Source of the DNA: Chitinivorax sp. B
GTDB lineage: Bacteria > Pseudomonadota > Gammaproteobacteria > Burkholderiales > SCOH01
Reading direction: 5' to 3'
Length of the DNA: 64,000 nucleotides
NCBI RefSeq assembly: GCF_005503445.1
Contig: NZ_SCOH01000009.1
Coordinates: 1 to 64,000, forward strand
Both the position numbers and the translations under genes were made by a program. Below the pieces are notes generated by a model. It saw only the letters and a program-made list of their open reading frames with translations, had not been told where the DNA came from and did no database searches. Below, piece after piece: positions 18,894 to 27,694 of the stretch (position 1 is its first letter; each line of letters starts with the position of its first letter).

Positions 18894-19526
18894 TCAGCTT
18901 CTAGCGCGAATCAAGCCCAACGCGGTCAACCCCAACCCCAGGATTGCCAGCGTACCAGGCAATGGGGTTGTACCACCAGGCTCTGGTGCTGTCGTCAAGA
19001 ACATGACGTTATCCAATAGTGCGCCAATATTGTCACCGCCATCATTCTGGAAAAAAAGCTGACCAGTAAAGTTTGTCGTTGGCACGAACGAAAGCTCATA
19101 AGTGCTCCAATCGGCATTCCATGCCAGATCTGATACCACACGCGTGTAACTGGGCAAACCACCCTGCAAAATACCGAATGTCACGGTATCGTTGCCGCCA
19201 TTGCTGCGTTGGCTGCCGCCAATATCCCCAAACAATGAATAGGTATAGCCTGCCTGGAACGTGTAGGACTTTCTGGAGGTCATGCGTCCGGCTTGACCAG
19301 TCGTCCCATCAAGATCAACACACCCACCTGCGGAACCGTATGCGCAAGTCAATGAGTCATTGAAATAATAATCCGTTGAACCGTTGGAAACGGTCCAGTT
19401 TGTATAACCATCGAAGTTGAGTATTGTCTGGGTTGAATCCACATCAAATCCATCCTGCAACAACAAACCGGCATTGGATGCAGACGACAACGCCATACCC
19501 ACGATCAGCAAAATTTTGCGCAACAT
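18894..19526 (-). CDS. PEP-CTERM-type sorting-domain surface protein
   Basis: This 210-residue secreted protein has an N-terminal signal peptide (MLRKILLIVGMALSSASNA). Its middle is a beta-rich region of about 150 residues with FDVDS, NWTVSNGS and SYTFQAGYTYSLFGDIGGS, like carbohydrate-binding or DUF642-type sandwiches. The C-terminal sorting tail is TPLPGTLAILGLGLTALGLI followed by RARS. The tail is the tripartite motif, hydrophobic helix and Arg cluster handled by exosortase/EpsH, with PLP in place of the canonical PEP. By family knowledge such proteins go with extracellular polysaccharide or biofilm. No exosortase gene is in the window. Specific function unknown. Confidence 0.85.
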   Translation of the reverse strand: MLRKILLIVGMALSSASNAGLLLQDGFDVDSTQTILNFDGYTNWTVSNGSTDYYFNDSLTCAYGSAGGCVDLDGTTGQAGRMTSRKSYTFQAGYTYSLFGDIGGSQRSNGGNDTVTFGILQGGLPSYTRVVSDLAWNADWSTYELSFVPTTNFTGQLFFQNDGGDNIGALLDNVMFLTTAPEPGGTTPLPGTLAILGLGLTALGLIRARS

Positions 19527-19855
19527 TGTGTTTAGCTCATTTCATTTGAAAGTCAACTGGACGTAGTTTCAAGCAAAAAATATACCAAAAAATCAATCTA
19601 GCTGATAATAAATAACTAATTCAAATATTAATATTATAGCAACAATTAAATGTAAAAAATCCCGACAACCTCAAAGTAATAGCTGGCCCATGCAAGGCCC
19701 AGCCTTGCATGCAACCTGTTCGAATAAGACAAGAAAAAAGCGGCATGTCAGGCCTTTCAACCCAGCACACCGCCAGTTATATGCCATTCAGTTAACCTAC
19801 CCGATTTAACATGTATTTATTGGAAATAGGGTGGCTAATCTGAATATCGCATAAC
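19527..19855. other. AT-rich intergenic spacer with a 10-bp hairpin
   Basis: This spacer is markedly AT-rich near 19560-19660 and carries no credible gene. A perfect inverted repeat (CATGCAAGGC-CCA-GCCTTGCATG, 19689-19711) forms a short-loop hairpin but lacks a T run on either strand, so I do not call it a terminator. The PEP-CTERM promoter is probably in the AT-rich half. Confidence 0.45.
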
Positions 19856-21727
19856 TCAATTCAGATATTTAGAGAAGAATTTCTCCATCTCTCCATATGC
19901 CTCAAAACGGTTCTCTTCATTTGCAAAGCCGTGTCCCTCATTGTCTTTGACCAAGTACTGCACATCAACGCCACGCTTTTTCAGTGCATCGACCACTTGA
20001 TCGGATTCTGCGATATTGACGCGTGGATCTTTCGCCCCTTGCAACACCATCAATGGCGTCTTGATCTTGTCGGCATGGTAGACCGGGGAACGTTTTTCCA
20101 ACAGCTCCTTATCTTTCTCCGGATGGCCGACCATGTCATACATCTGCTCAAGGAAAGGCTTCCAATAAGGCGGAATGGTCTTGAGGAAGGTAAACAGATT
20201 TGAAACACCAACATAATCCACGGCGCAGGCATACAGATCCGGCGTGAATGCAACACCAGCCAGCGTGGCATAGCCACCATAGCTACCGCCATAAATGCAG
20301 ATCTTCTTTGGATCAGCAATCCCTTGTTGTACCAACCAGTTGACACCATCAGTGATGTCATCCTGCATGGTGCCGCCCCACTGCTTGAAACTGGATTGCC
20401 AGAACTGTTTGCCATAGCCGGTTGAACCACGGAAGTTCATTTGCAACACGGCATAGCCGCGATTGGCCATCCACTGCACTTCGGGATTGAAACGCCATTC
20501 GTCACGATGCCAAGGTCCGCCATGCGGATTGACGATCACAGGTAGGTTGCGCGGTTCCTTATCCAATGGCAATGTCAGGTAACCATGAATCACCAACCCA
20601 TCACGCGATGTGTACTGAATTGGCTTCATCGGCGCCATCTTGTCCTCATCCAGCCAAGGTGTGACATCGCCCAGCTTGGTCAAGGTGTCGGTTTTTGCCT
20701 CGTACAGGTAGCGTGAACCACGTGTCCGGTCATTGTAAGTCGCTACCACAAACGTATCTTCGTTTTTGTTGGTAGCCGTAATAGTGATTTCATAACCTGG
20801 CAGTTTGGTTTGCAACCGCTTGTAAAGATTTTCGGCTTCAGCATCCAGAAAGGCACGCTGACCTTTCCAGTCGGTATATTCCACGGTGGTCAGTTTCTTG
20901 CGCTTGCGAGAATAATTCAACGCACTTACATCAACATCCGCACGTTTGTAAATTACTTGTTTTTCCTTACCGCTGGCGGGGTCGAATACCACAACTTCTA
21001 CTTTGTCCCTCCCCAGATTCGAAGCAGCATAGAGGTATTTGTTGTCGAAAGTGAAGAAGTACGGCTGTAACGTTTCTTTATAACTAGTGGTCAGGACCGT
21101 CTTGAATGCGGATTTCTCGTCCTTACGGTACAGTAGGCTGGCGTTCACCCCATCTGAGCTGGTAGCCACCCGAATGCGCCCATTGTGATCGGTCACCCAT
21201 CCAGTGATCTTGCCTGGATTTTCTGCCACCAGCGTCAACTTGCCGGTTTGAATATTCAACCGATAGGCATCAAAAATCTCGGGATTGCGCTTATTCAAGC
21301 CGATGATGACATCGGTTGGATGATCCACCAGATCATCAATCAATTCGACCCGTACCTTGTCAAATGGGGTCAGATCACGCGTGGCCTTACCTTCCTTGTC
21401 CACTGCGAACAGGTGAAAGTTTTCATCGCCGCCATTGTCTTTCAGGAACAATAGATAATCATTGCCCTTCCAGAAATACTGACGAATATCACGGTCCTCA
21501 ACCGAGGTGATCCGCTTGGCATTACCGCCCCGCGCTTGCACATGAATGTTCATGCGACGTTCAAATGGCTGGGTGAAGGACACCATCTTGCCATCCGGTG
21601 AAATCTGAAAATTGGTCTGTTGCGGATTTTTGAAAAATTCGCGAACTGGAATCTGCTCGACAGCATAACTTGGTGCTGCACCCAGCAGGCTCAGGATCAA
21701 CAATGTGGCTTGCGTTGCTTTGTTCAT
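19856..21727 (-). CDS. Secreted S9-family prolyl oligopeptidase-type peptidase
   Basis: This 623-residue serine peptidase of the S9 (dipeptidyl/acylaminoacyl peptidase) group has a signal peptide (MNKATQATLLILSLLGAAPSYA) and so is periplasmic or secreted. Residues about 30-370 form the beta-propeller that restricts entry to short peptides. The C-terminal alpha/beta-hydrolase domain has the nucleophile in GGSYGGYATLAG (about residue 478), the catalytic Asp in GAKDPRVN (about 564) and His in DNEGHGF (about 596). It lies just downstream of the peptide ABC operon on the same strand. A terminator and 17-bp tandem repeats separate them, so it probably has its own promoter. Its role is likely peptide trimming alongside the M3 peptidase. 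Confidence 0.92.
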   Translation of the reverse strand: MNKATQATLLILSLLGAAPSYAVEQIPVREFFKNPQQTNFQISPDGKMVSFTQPFERRMNIHVQARGGNAKRITSVEDRDIRQYFWKGNDYLLFLKDNGGDENFHLFAVDKEGKATRDLTPFDKVRVELIDDLVDHPTDVIIGLNKRNPEIFDAYRLNIQTGKLTLVAENPGKITGWVTDHNGRIRVATSSDGVNASLLYRKDEKSAFKTVLTTSYKETLQPYFFTFDNKYLYAASNLGRDKVEVVVFDPASGKEKQVIYKRADVDVSALNYSRKRKKLTTVEYTDWKGQRAFLDAEAENLYKRLQTKLPGYEITITATNKNEDTFVVATYNDRTRGSRYLYEAKTDTLTKLGDVTPWLDEDKMAPMKPIQYTSRDGLVIHGYLTLPLDKEPRNLPVIVNPHGGPWHRDEWRFNPEVQWMANRGYAVLQMNFRGSTGYGKQFWQSSFKQWGGTMQDDITDGVNWLVQQGIADPKKICIYGGSYGGYATLAGVAFTPDLYACAVDYVGVSNLFTFLKTIPPYWKPFLEQMYDMVGHPEKDKELLEKRSPVYHADKIKTPLMVLQGAKDPRVNIAESDQVVDALKKRGVDVQYLVKDNEGHGFANEENRFEAYGEMEKFFSKYLN

Positions 21728-21765
21728 CTTATTCCTCTCTCAAGTGGCAGCTTGTCATGACATTT

Positions 21766-21816
21766 AGCTATCTTTCATCGAAAGCTATCTTTCACGAACA
21801 GCTACCTTTTATAACA
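21766..21816. repeat. Three tandem 17-bp imperfect repeats
   Basis: The units AGCTATCTTTCATCGAA, AGCTATCTTTCACGAAC and AGCTACCTTTTATAACA follow head to tail. They end 39 bp upstream of the S9 peptidase start codon, where its promoter or 5' leader should be. The third unit is the least conserved. The arrangement could be a multi-site operator or a slippage-prone spacer. Confidence 0.7.
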
Positions 21817-21835
21817 AGATACATCCGCAAAATAA

Positions 21836-21856
21836 CGCGCACCGTGTAAGTGCGCG
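21836..21856 (-). terminator. Intrinsic terminator after the peptide ABC operon
   Basis: On the minus strand CGCGCAC-TTACACG-GTGCGCG is followed by TTATTTT. It lies about 40 nt after the ATPase stop codon, ending the SBP-peptidase-permease-ATPase operon before the S9 peptidase gene. Confidence 0.7.
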
Positions 21857-21896
21857 CCAAATGAGTTTATCCAAATCAATAGACAGCAGCAACCGG

Positions 21897-23579
21897 CTAA
21901 TCACGCCCTGGTATAGCTGACAGCAGTTTCTTGGTGTATGCATGCTGTGGGTCATGATAGATGGCATCGGAATTGCCGTACTCCACCATTTCGCCCTGAT
22001 TCATTACCAGTACTTCGTCGGAGATATATTTCACCACCGACAAATCATGCGAGATGAAGATATAACTCATGCCATACTCGTCTTGCAGCTCTTGCAACAG
22101 GTTCAATACCTGGGCTTGTACCGATACGTCCAGTGCTGATACCGACTCATCGCAGACAATGATTTCCGGCCGCATGGTCAGGCAACGAGCAATACCAATA
22201 CGTTGCCGCTGGCCACCGGAGAATTCGTGCGGATATTTGCCAAAGGCACGCTCATCCAGACCAACCCGCTTGAGCAAGCCAAGAGCAGTCGCGCGACGTT
22301 CATCATCGTTGCTGCCAATGCCGTGAATCTGCATGGGTTCAGTCAAAATCTGCCCAACAGTGAAACGCGGATTCAACGATGCATAAGGGTTCTGGAAAAT
22401 GATCTGCAGCTTTTTCTTGTAAGGCTGAAAATCCTTATCCGACAAGCCCAGCAAATCTTTACCGCCATACAGCACTTGGCCACCTTGAGCAGAATGCAAG
22501 CGCAGAACCGCTTTGCCCATGGTGGTCTTGCCAGATCCGGACTCTCCCACAACACCCAGCGTCTTACCCTTACGCAGCTTGAACGATACCCCCTTCACTG
22601 CCGGGATTTCATGCTTACCAAACAAGCCACGCTTTTGGGTATATACCTTCTGCAGATTGCGGACTTCCAGCACGATCGGGTCACTGTCTTGTACACCACG
22701 GCTACGTTCTTCCTGTGGCAGCTCTTTTTCACGCCCCTGCAGAAAGTCATCCACCACCGGCAGCCTGACCGGGCGGCGATCCAATGATGGCCGGCATGCC
22801 AATAGCGCACGGGTATAGGTATCCTTGGGTTCGGCAAAAATCTGCCTGGCTTCGCCCGACTCCTTGATCAAACCGTGATGCATCACCACGACATGATCCG
22901 CAATTTCCTTCACCAGGCCCAAATCATGGGTAATGAACAGAATCGACATGCCATGCCGTTCACGCAATTTCATCAACAGCTCGACAATCTGCTTCTGAAT
23001 GGTCACATCCAATGCTGTTGTCGGTTCATCTGCAATCAGTAGCTTAGGCTCGCAGGCAATGGCCATCGCAATCATCACCCGCTGTTGCTGGCCACCGGAC
23101 ATTTCATGCGGATAGCTGTTGACGCGCTGCTCCGGCTCGGGAATACCGACCTCGCGCAATAGCTCGACAGCACGTGCCAGTGCCTGATTTTTACTAATGT
23201 TCTTATGCAGGCGCAGCACTTCGGCAATCTGGCTACCGACGGTGTAGACCGGATTCAACGAGCTCATTGGTTCCTGGAAGATCATCGACATCTGACTGCC
23301 ACAACGGTCACGACGTTGCTGTCGACTTTCCCCCAACAGATTCTTACCCTCAAAAATCAGCCGGCTTTCGGGTGCAATCAGCGTGTTGTCATGGGGTAGC
23401 AAATCCATCACTGCCATGGCTGACACTGACTTACCAGAGCCTGATTCGCCCACCAATGCGACGACGCTGTTTTTCGGGACACTAAAACTGATGCCTTTCA
23501 GGGCGGTGAAAATCTGCCCCTGACCCAGCTTGAACTCCACCTTGAGGTCACGTACCTCAAGCAATGTTTCGTTGGACAT
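21897..23579 (-). CDS. Peptide ABC transporter, fused double ATPase (YejF/DppDF type)
   Basis: This 560-residue cytoplasmic ATPase carries two nucleotide-binding domains in one chain, as in YejF. Domain 1 has the Walker A GESGSGKS (about residue 40) and signature MSGGQQQR (about 163). Domain 2 has GESGSGKTT (about 350) and FSGGQRQR (about 460). Each domain carries the oligopeptide-family tail that contacts the permeases. The start is the ATG opening MSNETLLEV, preceded by AAGGAAACAACC; an upstream ATG adds 26 non-family residues. It closes a five-gene operon with binding protein, M3 peptidase and two permeases. The substrate is probably di- or oligopeptides, though microcin-C-like or other peptides cannot be excluded. 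Confidence 0.92.
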   Translation of the reverse strand: MSNETLLEVRDLKVEFKLGQGQIFTALKGISFSVPKNSVVALVGESGSGKSVSAMAVMDLLPHDNTLIAPESRLIFEGKNLLGESRQQRRDRCGSQMSMIFQEPMSSLNPVYTVGSQIAEVLRLHKNISKNQALARAVELLREVGIPEPEQRVNSYPHEMSGGQQQRVMIAMAIACEPKLLIADEPTTALDVTIQKQIVELLMKLRERHGMSILFITHDLGLVKEIADHVVVMHHGLIKESGEARQIFAEPKDTYTRALLACRPSLDRRPVRLPVVDDFLQGREKELPQEERSRGVQDSDPIVLEVRNLQKVYTQKRGLFGKHEIPAVKGVSFKLRKGKTLGVVGESGSGKTTMGKAVLRLHSAQGGQVLYGGKDLLGLSDKDFQPYKKKLQIIFQNPYASLNPRFTVGQILTEPMQIHGIGSNDDERRATALGLLKRVGLDERAFGKYPHEFSGGQRQRIGIARCLTMRPEIIVCDESVSALDVSVQAQVLNLLQELQDEYGMSYIFISHDLSVVKYISDEVLVMNQGEMVEYGNSDAIYHDPQHAYTKKLLSAIPGRD

Positions 23580-23598
23580 GGTTGTTTCCTTCAGGGGC

Positions 23599-24717
23599 TT
23601 ATTTACGACGCGCTTTCGGATCAAGCGCATCACGCAACAGATCGGTGAACAGGCCAAATGTCACCACAAACAATGACATCACACCTGCAGCGGCGGCCAA
23701 CTGCCACCATTTGCCCAAGACCAGTTCAGCACGAACCTCACTGATCATCACCCCCCAGGAAACCGAACTGCTTGGCACACCAAAACCTAGGAACGACAAC
23801 ACCACTTCCGACTTGATGAAATCCACCACCAGCTGCGATAGCTGTACCAGCATCAGATGGCTGACGTTCGGCAGAATATGAATGAACATACGACGCGAGT
23901 TAGATGCACCGATCGCATTGGCCGCTTGAACATACTCACGGCCTCGTTGCTTCACATATTCGGAACGAATCAATCGATAGGTTCCGGTCCAGCCGGTTAT
24001 GGCCAGTATAAAAACCACGGTCGAAATACCTGGCGTACGGACAATCGACGCAATCGCCATCACCAGCAGAATGTAAGGCATCGCTGTAAATACGCTGTAG
24101 ACCCATTCCAGTGCCGCATCGATAATACCGCCGAAATAGCCCCCCAGCGCACCGAGCACAGTACCAATCAATACCGCGAACACTGCAGCCATCACCCCAA
24201 CGGTGATTGACACTTGTGAAGCTTTGATCACCTTGTCGACGATATCCCGCCCTTGCTTGTCAGCCCCCATCGGACGCGACCAGTCAAGGGGGGTTTCATC
24301 CTGATGATACTGTTTTTCCAGTTCGTCGAATTTGGCATAGTTTGGCGCCAGCGGATCAACAGCACGAGAGGCTTCATCAACCTCGATCTTGGCATAGGTC
24401 AGGCGACTGGCTTCACCTTGTGGATTAGGTGCGTCTTTCATGAAGTTGGGATTGGCATAAGACACCGCCACCTGCTCATCCCAATTCTTGGCGACAAGCC
24501 CGGCCCACCCAGCCAGCGTCATTGACAAAAATACCAACAACACCAAAACGCATCCTCTGGCAAGCCAACCTGAGAACAAGCGACGCATGGCTTGCGCCCA
24601 GAATCCCTGACTTTTGGACATGTTCAAGTCCCTGCTCGAATTCGTCATGTTAGGAACGAACCTTGTGGTGATGCTCGATCGCAGAGCACGCATCCAGAAT
24701 TCCTGACTTTTGGACAT
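23599..24717 (-). CDS. Peptide ABC transporter permease (DppC/YejE type)
   Basis: The 372-residue inner-membrane permease has an N-terminal helix (GCVLVLLVFLSMTLAGWAGL), a long periplasmic loop and five C-terminal helices with the EAA-type coupling loop (EYVKQRGREYVQAANAIGAS). Its first 32 residues are odd. MSKSQEFWMRALR is repeated as MSKSQGFWAQAMR, reflecting an in-frame 96-bp direct duplication that brings a second start codon and leader. Translation could begin at 24717 or at 24621 (340 residues). GTAGGAG before the first ATG makes the upstream start plausible. It pairs with the DppB-like permease 9 bp upstream. Confidence 0.9.
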   Translation of the reverse strand: MSKSQEFWMRALRSSITTRFVPNMTNSSRDLNMSKSQGFWAQAMRRLFSGWLARGCVLVLLVFLSMTLAGWAGLVAKNWDEQVAVSYANPNFMKDAPNPQGEASRLTYAKIEVDEASRAVDPLAPNYAKFDELEKQYHQDETPLDWSRPMGADKQGRDIVDKVIKASQVSITVGVMAAVFAVLIGTVLGALGGYFGGIIDAALEWVYSVFTAMPYILLVMAIASIVRTPGISTVVFILAITGWTGTYRLIRSEYVKQRGREYVQAANAIGASNSRRMFIHILPNVSHLMLVQLSQLVVDFIKSEVVLSFLGFGVPSSSVSWGVMISEVRAELVLGKWWQLAAAAGVMSLFVVTFGLFTDLLRDALDPKARRK

Positions 24718-24721
24718 GTTC
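24601..24721. repeat. 96-bp-spaced direct repeat duplicating the permease start region
   Basis: Segments 24601-24625 and 24697-24721 differ at one base in 25 (minus strand core CATGTCCAAAAGTCAG preceded by a GAACATG start context, plus-strand view TGACTTTTGGACATGTTC). The offset of 96 bp is exactly 32 codons, so the reading frame is kept. The flanks also resemble each other more weakly, suggesting a duplication that has begun to diverge. Confidence 0.8.
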
Positions 24722-24726
24722 TGCTC

Positions 24727-25665
24727 CTACTTGAGTTCAACACGCGGATCAAGCACTTTATAAAGCACATCCACAATGAGGTTGGCAAACATGGTGACAA
24801 ACGCCACCATGATGGTGATGGCCTTGATGACCGGGAAGTCACTCTTTTCCACTGCGACAATCACTTCGCGGCCAATGCCGGGAATCGAAAAAATCTGTTC
24901 AATGATGAACGATCCAACCACCAACCCAGGTAGTGACAGCGCCATATTGGTCACAATCGGAATGGATGCATTTCGCAGCACATGTACGAACATGATGCGA
25001 TTGTCGCTCACACCTTTGGCGCGCGCAGTACGTACATAATCCTGATTGATCTCCTCCACCACAAATGAGCGATACAACCGCAAACTGGGGGTAATGGCTA
25101 CAAACAGAATCAACAAGATCGGCAGCCATGCATAAGTCGACAGATTGGTGGCCAAATCATCACCCCACCCCTGCACTGGCGCCCACCCTAGCACCGAACC
25201 AAATACCCACTGCCCAACTACCGCATAAAGCAACAAGCTGATCGACATGGATGCCGTACAAATGGCCATAACAACACGGTCAGTCAGCGTGCCGCGCACA
25301 TAGGCAACACCCAGTGCCAATACAACAGCAATGGCCGCTTCCAGCACCCACACTGGTAGCATGATGGTCAGCGTAACGGGCAGTCGTGCTGCCAGCAGTT
25401 GACTCACCTGTTCGTTGGTGGTCCAGCTTCGACCAAAATCGAATGTCACCACCTGTTTGAAAAATACCCACAGCTGGACAAACCACGGTTCATCCAGCCC
25501 CAGCTCCTTCCGGATGGCAGCGATTCGTTCGGGATTGGGCATCTTCCCGGCCAGAATCTGAGCCGGGTCACCCGCGAAAAAATTGAACAGCAAGAACAGC
25601 ATCAAAATGACCCCGAGAATGGTCGGGATCATTTGCAGGATGCGTCGTACAAAGTACGCGAACAT
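24727..25665 (-). CDS. Peptide ABC transporter permease (DppB/OppB type)
   Basis: This 312-residue inner-membrane permease begins MFAYFVRRILQMIPTILGVI, the conserved OppB/DppB N-terminus. It has six hydrophobic helices and the coupling-loop motif DYVRTARAKGVSDNRIMFVH, and ends with the family pattern VLYKVLDPRVEL. It starts 5 bp after the M3 peptidase stop and is 9 bp upstream of the second permease, so it is plainly in one operon. It is shorter than YejB and closer in length to DppB, which favours a general di- or oligopeptide transporter. Confidence 0.92.
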   Translation of the reverse strand: MFAYFVRRILQMIPTILGVILMLFLLFNFFAGDPAQILAGKMPNPERIAAIRKELGLDEPWFVQLWVFFKQVVTFDFGRSWTTNEQVSQLLAARLPVTLTIMLPVWVLEAAIAVVLALGVAYVRGTLTDRVVMAICTASMSISLLLYAVVGQWVFGSVLGWAPVQGWGDDLATNLSTYAWLPILLILFVAITPSLRLYRSFVVEEINQDYVRTARAKGVSDNRIMFVHVLRNASIPIVTNMALSLPGLVVGSFIIEQIFSIPGIGREVIVAVEKSDFPVIKAITIMVAFVTMFANLIVDVLYKVLDPRVELK

Positions 25666-25670
25666 GTCGA

Positions 25671-27683
25671 TTACCCCTTGTTGCCGGCTTTGGCACTTGC
25701 TTGTGCTGTACCACGCTGGCCGGTGATTTCGCGGAAGAAGGCATTCGGGCTGGTCTTGCGGCCCAAGAATTGTTCAACCAGCTTCATCGGGGGAATTTGC
25801 CCGCCGTTTTCAAGAATGATAGAACGGTAACGCGCACCGGTTTTGGTATCCATCACGTTGTCGGCATAGCCGGAGAGCATGTCCAACGCCAAAACTTCGG
25901 ACCACATGTAACCATAGTAGCCAGCTTGATAACCGCCAACCACGTGGCCGAAAGCAGCCGGTGCCATAGTGCCATCCACATGGCCCAGCGGGGTCTGACG
26001 CTCACCCTCCACCCACAATTGCATCGGGTCACCGGGGTTGGCTGTGTGCAACGCCATGTCCCACGCGGCATAGAACCGTTGGCGAGCATATTTGACGCCC
26101 TGGCCAAAGGTACGAGCGGCATTCATCTTGGCAATCAATGTCTGATCAATCGGCTTGCAAGTTGGGCAGACTTCATTGAACAGTTTGTGGGCTTCCGGAC
26201 GACGGGCCCATTCTTCATACATCTGGGAGGGTGCTTCGACAAAGTCGCGTTTGACCGATGTGCCGGCATGCATGGCGTAACGCGCCTTAGAGAGGACGCC
26301 GTGCATGACATGGCCGAATTCGTGGAACAACGTTTCCAGTTCGTCCTGATCAAAGCCATTACGGTTAAAGTTGGTCACCAGCACCGATACAGGGGTTCGC
26401 TTGGCGACGGTGCTGACGCCAAAGGTCGGGAATGCGGCTGCGTGCTTGTACTTGCCGTCACGCGGGAACAGATCCAGATAGAAGCTGGACAGGTATTGTT
26501 TGCTCTTAATGTCAAACACGTCATAAGCGCGAACATCCGGGTGCCAGACCTGTTGTTGCTTGTTGGGACGAAATTCCACGCCATACAGCGTACTGGTGAC
26601 TTTCATCGTCCAGTCGAGGGTTGGCTCGGTCGGGAACTGTGCGCGAACCTCCTGCTGATCCAGGCTGAAACGTGCTTTCTTCAACCGGGTCTCGTAGAAA
26701 AGCACGTCCCAGCGGTTCATTTTGGCATTCGGGTCGCCAGTAAATTTGGCCTTTTCCGCAGCCAACGCCGCCACTTCACTTTTTTCCAGCGCTTCCACCC
26801 GCGCTTTCACGTCATCCAAGAAACGATTCACCGCAGCCGCGTTGCCCGCCATTTTGCGTTTGAGCGACCAATCGGCGTAATTGTCGTATCCAAACAGGCC
26901 CGCCAGCTCTTTACGCAGTGCAATCACTTCCTTCAGCATCGCCAGATTGGCCTCGCCACCACGCTGATTGAAGGCCTCATACATGCGACGGCGAGATTGC
27001 TCGTTCTCGCCATAGCTCATGATTGCATCATATTCGGGGTAGTCCAGACCAAACAGGAACCGCCCTTCTGTATCTTTGGCACGTCCTTCCAGCGACTCCT
27101 TGGGAACGCCGGCAAGTTCGGCATCAGTGAATGCTAGTTTGGTCTTGTTATCCCGCACGTTTCGCTGAAAATCTTGCGCCAATTTGTCCATCTGGTTGTT
27201 GATGGCAGCAACACGTTCCCGTTTTTCTTTAGTCAGGCTGACCCCACGTGCTTCAAATTCGTCCAACATATCTTGACGAGCCAATTTATCGATCGGATCA
27301 GCTACTTTCAGCACCTTGATCCGTTCATACAAGGCCGTGCTTTGCATCATTTCGTTCAGGTAGCCGGATATCTTCAGATCGCAGGCTTCCGCTTCCTTGC
27401 GGACAGCCTCGTCAGGGCTGGTTTCAGCCAACAGGCCAATCGGGCCGCCAGTATTCTGCAATACGATGTCGACCTGATTTGCAACGAGTAGCGTATTTGC
27501 CTTGCTTACCTTGGCAATTGGCAAGGATTCGATTTTTCCAACCAGAGATTTGGTCTCTGCCAGTGCTTTATCGCACAACTTTCCGATTTCGTCCGCCTTT
27601 GGCTGTGGAATCGCGCCAGGTAAACCTGCATTGGCGCTGCCCAAAGCAAACAAAGTGGCTAATGCAATCGCAGTCTTTTTCAT
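25671..27683 (-). CDS. Exported M3-family oligopeptidase (thimet/OpdA/Dcp type)
   Basis: This 670-residue zinc metallopeptidase has a signal peptide (MKKTAIALATLFALGSANA), so it should work in the periplasm, unlike cytosolic OpdA or PepF. The zinc site HEFGH lies in LETLFHEFGHVMHG (about residue 445), and the third ligand Glu follows in EAPSQMYEEW about 28 residues on. The C-terminal GQGVKYARQRFYAAWDMALH and GHVVGGYQAGYYGYMWSEVLA match the family's substrate-binding region. Its position is unusual, between the binding protein and permease genes of a peptide ABC operon with only 5-11 bp gaps. It probably cuts peptides to a size the transporter accepts (inference). Confidence 0.92.
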   Translation of the reverse strand: MKKTAIALATLFALGSANAGLPGAIPQPKADEIGKLCDKALAETKSLVGKIESLPIAKVSKANTLLVANQVDIVLQNTGGPIGLLAETSPDEAVRKEAEACDLKISGYLNEMMQSTALYERIKVLKVADPIDKLARQDMLDEFEARGVSLTKEKRERVAAINNQMDKLAQDFQRNVRDNKTKLAFTDAELAGVPKESLEGRAKDTEGRFLFGLDYPEYDAIMSYGENEQSRRRMYEAFNQRGGEANLAMLKEVIALRKELAGLFGYDNYADWSLKRKMAGNAAAVNRFLDDVKARVEALEKSEVAALAAEKAKFTGDPNAKMNRWDVLFYETRLKKARFSLDQQEVRAQFPTEPTLDWTMKVTSTLYGVEFRPNKQQQVWHPDVRAYDVFDIKSKQYLSSFYLDLFPRDGKYKHAAAFPTFGVSTVAKRTPVSVLVTNFNRNGFDQDELETLFHEFGHVMHGVLSKARYAMHAGTSVKRDFVEAPSQMYEEWARRPEAHKLFNEVCPTCKPIDQTLIAKMNAARTFGQGVKYARQRFYAAWDMALHTANPGDPMQLWVEGERQTPLGHVDGTMAPAAFGHVVGGYQAGYYGYMWSEVLALDMLSGYADNVMDTKTGARYRSIILENGGQIPPMKLVEQFLGRKTSPNAFFREITGQRGTAQASAKAGNKG

Positions 27684-27694
27684 GTCCTCAATCC

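Noticed and set aside
19689-19711. Perfect hairpin as a terminator of the PEP-CTERM or S9 gene
   Set aside because: There is no T run on either strand, and it is positioned upstream of one gene and far downstream of none.
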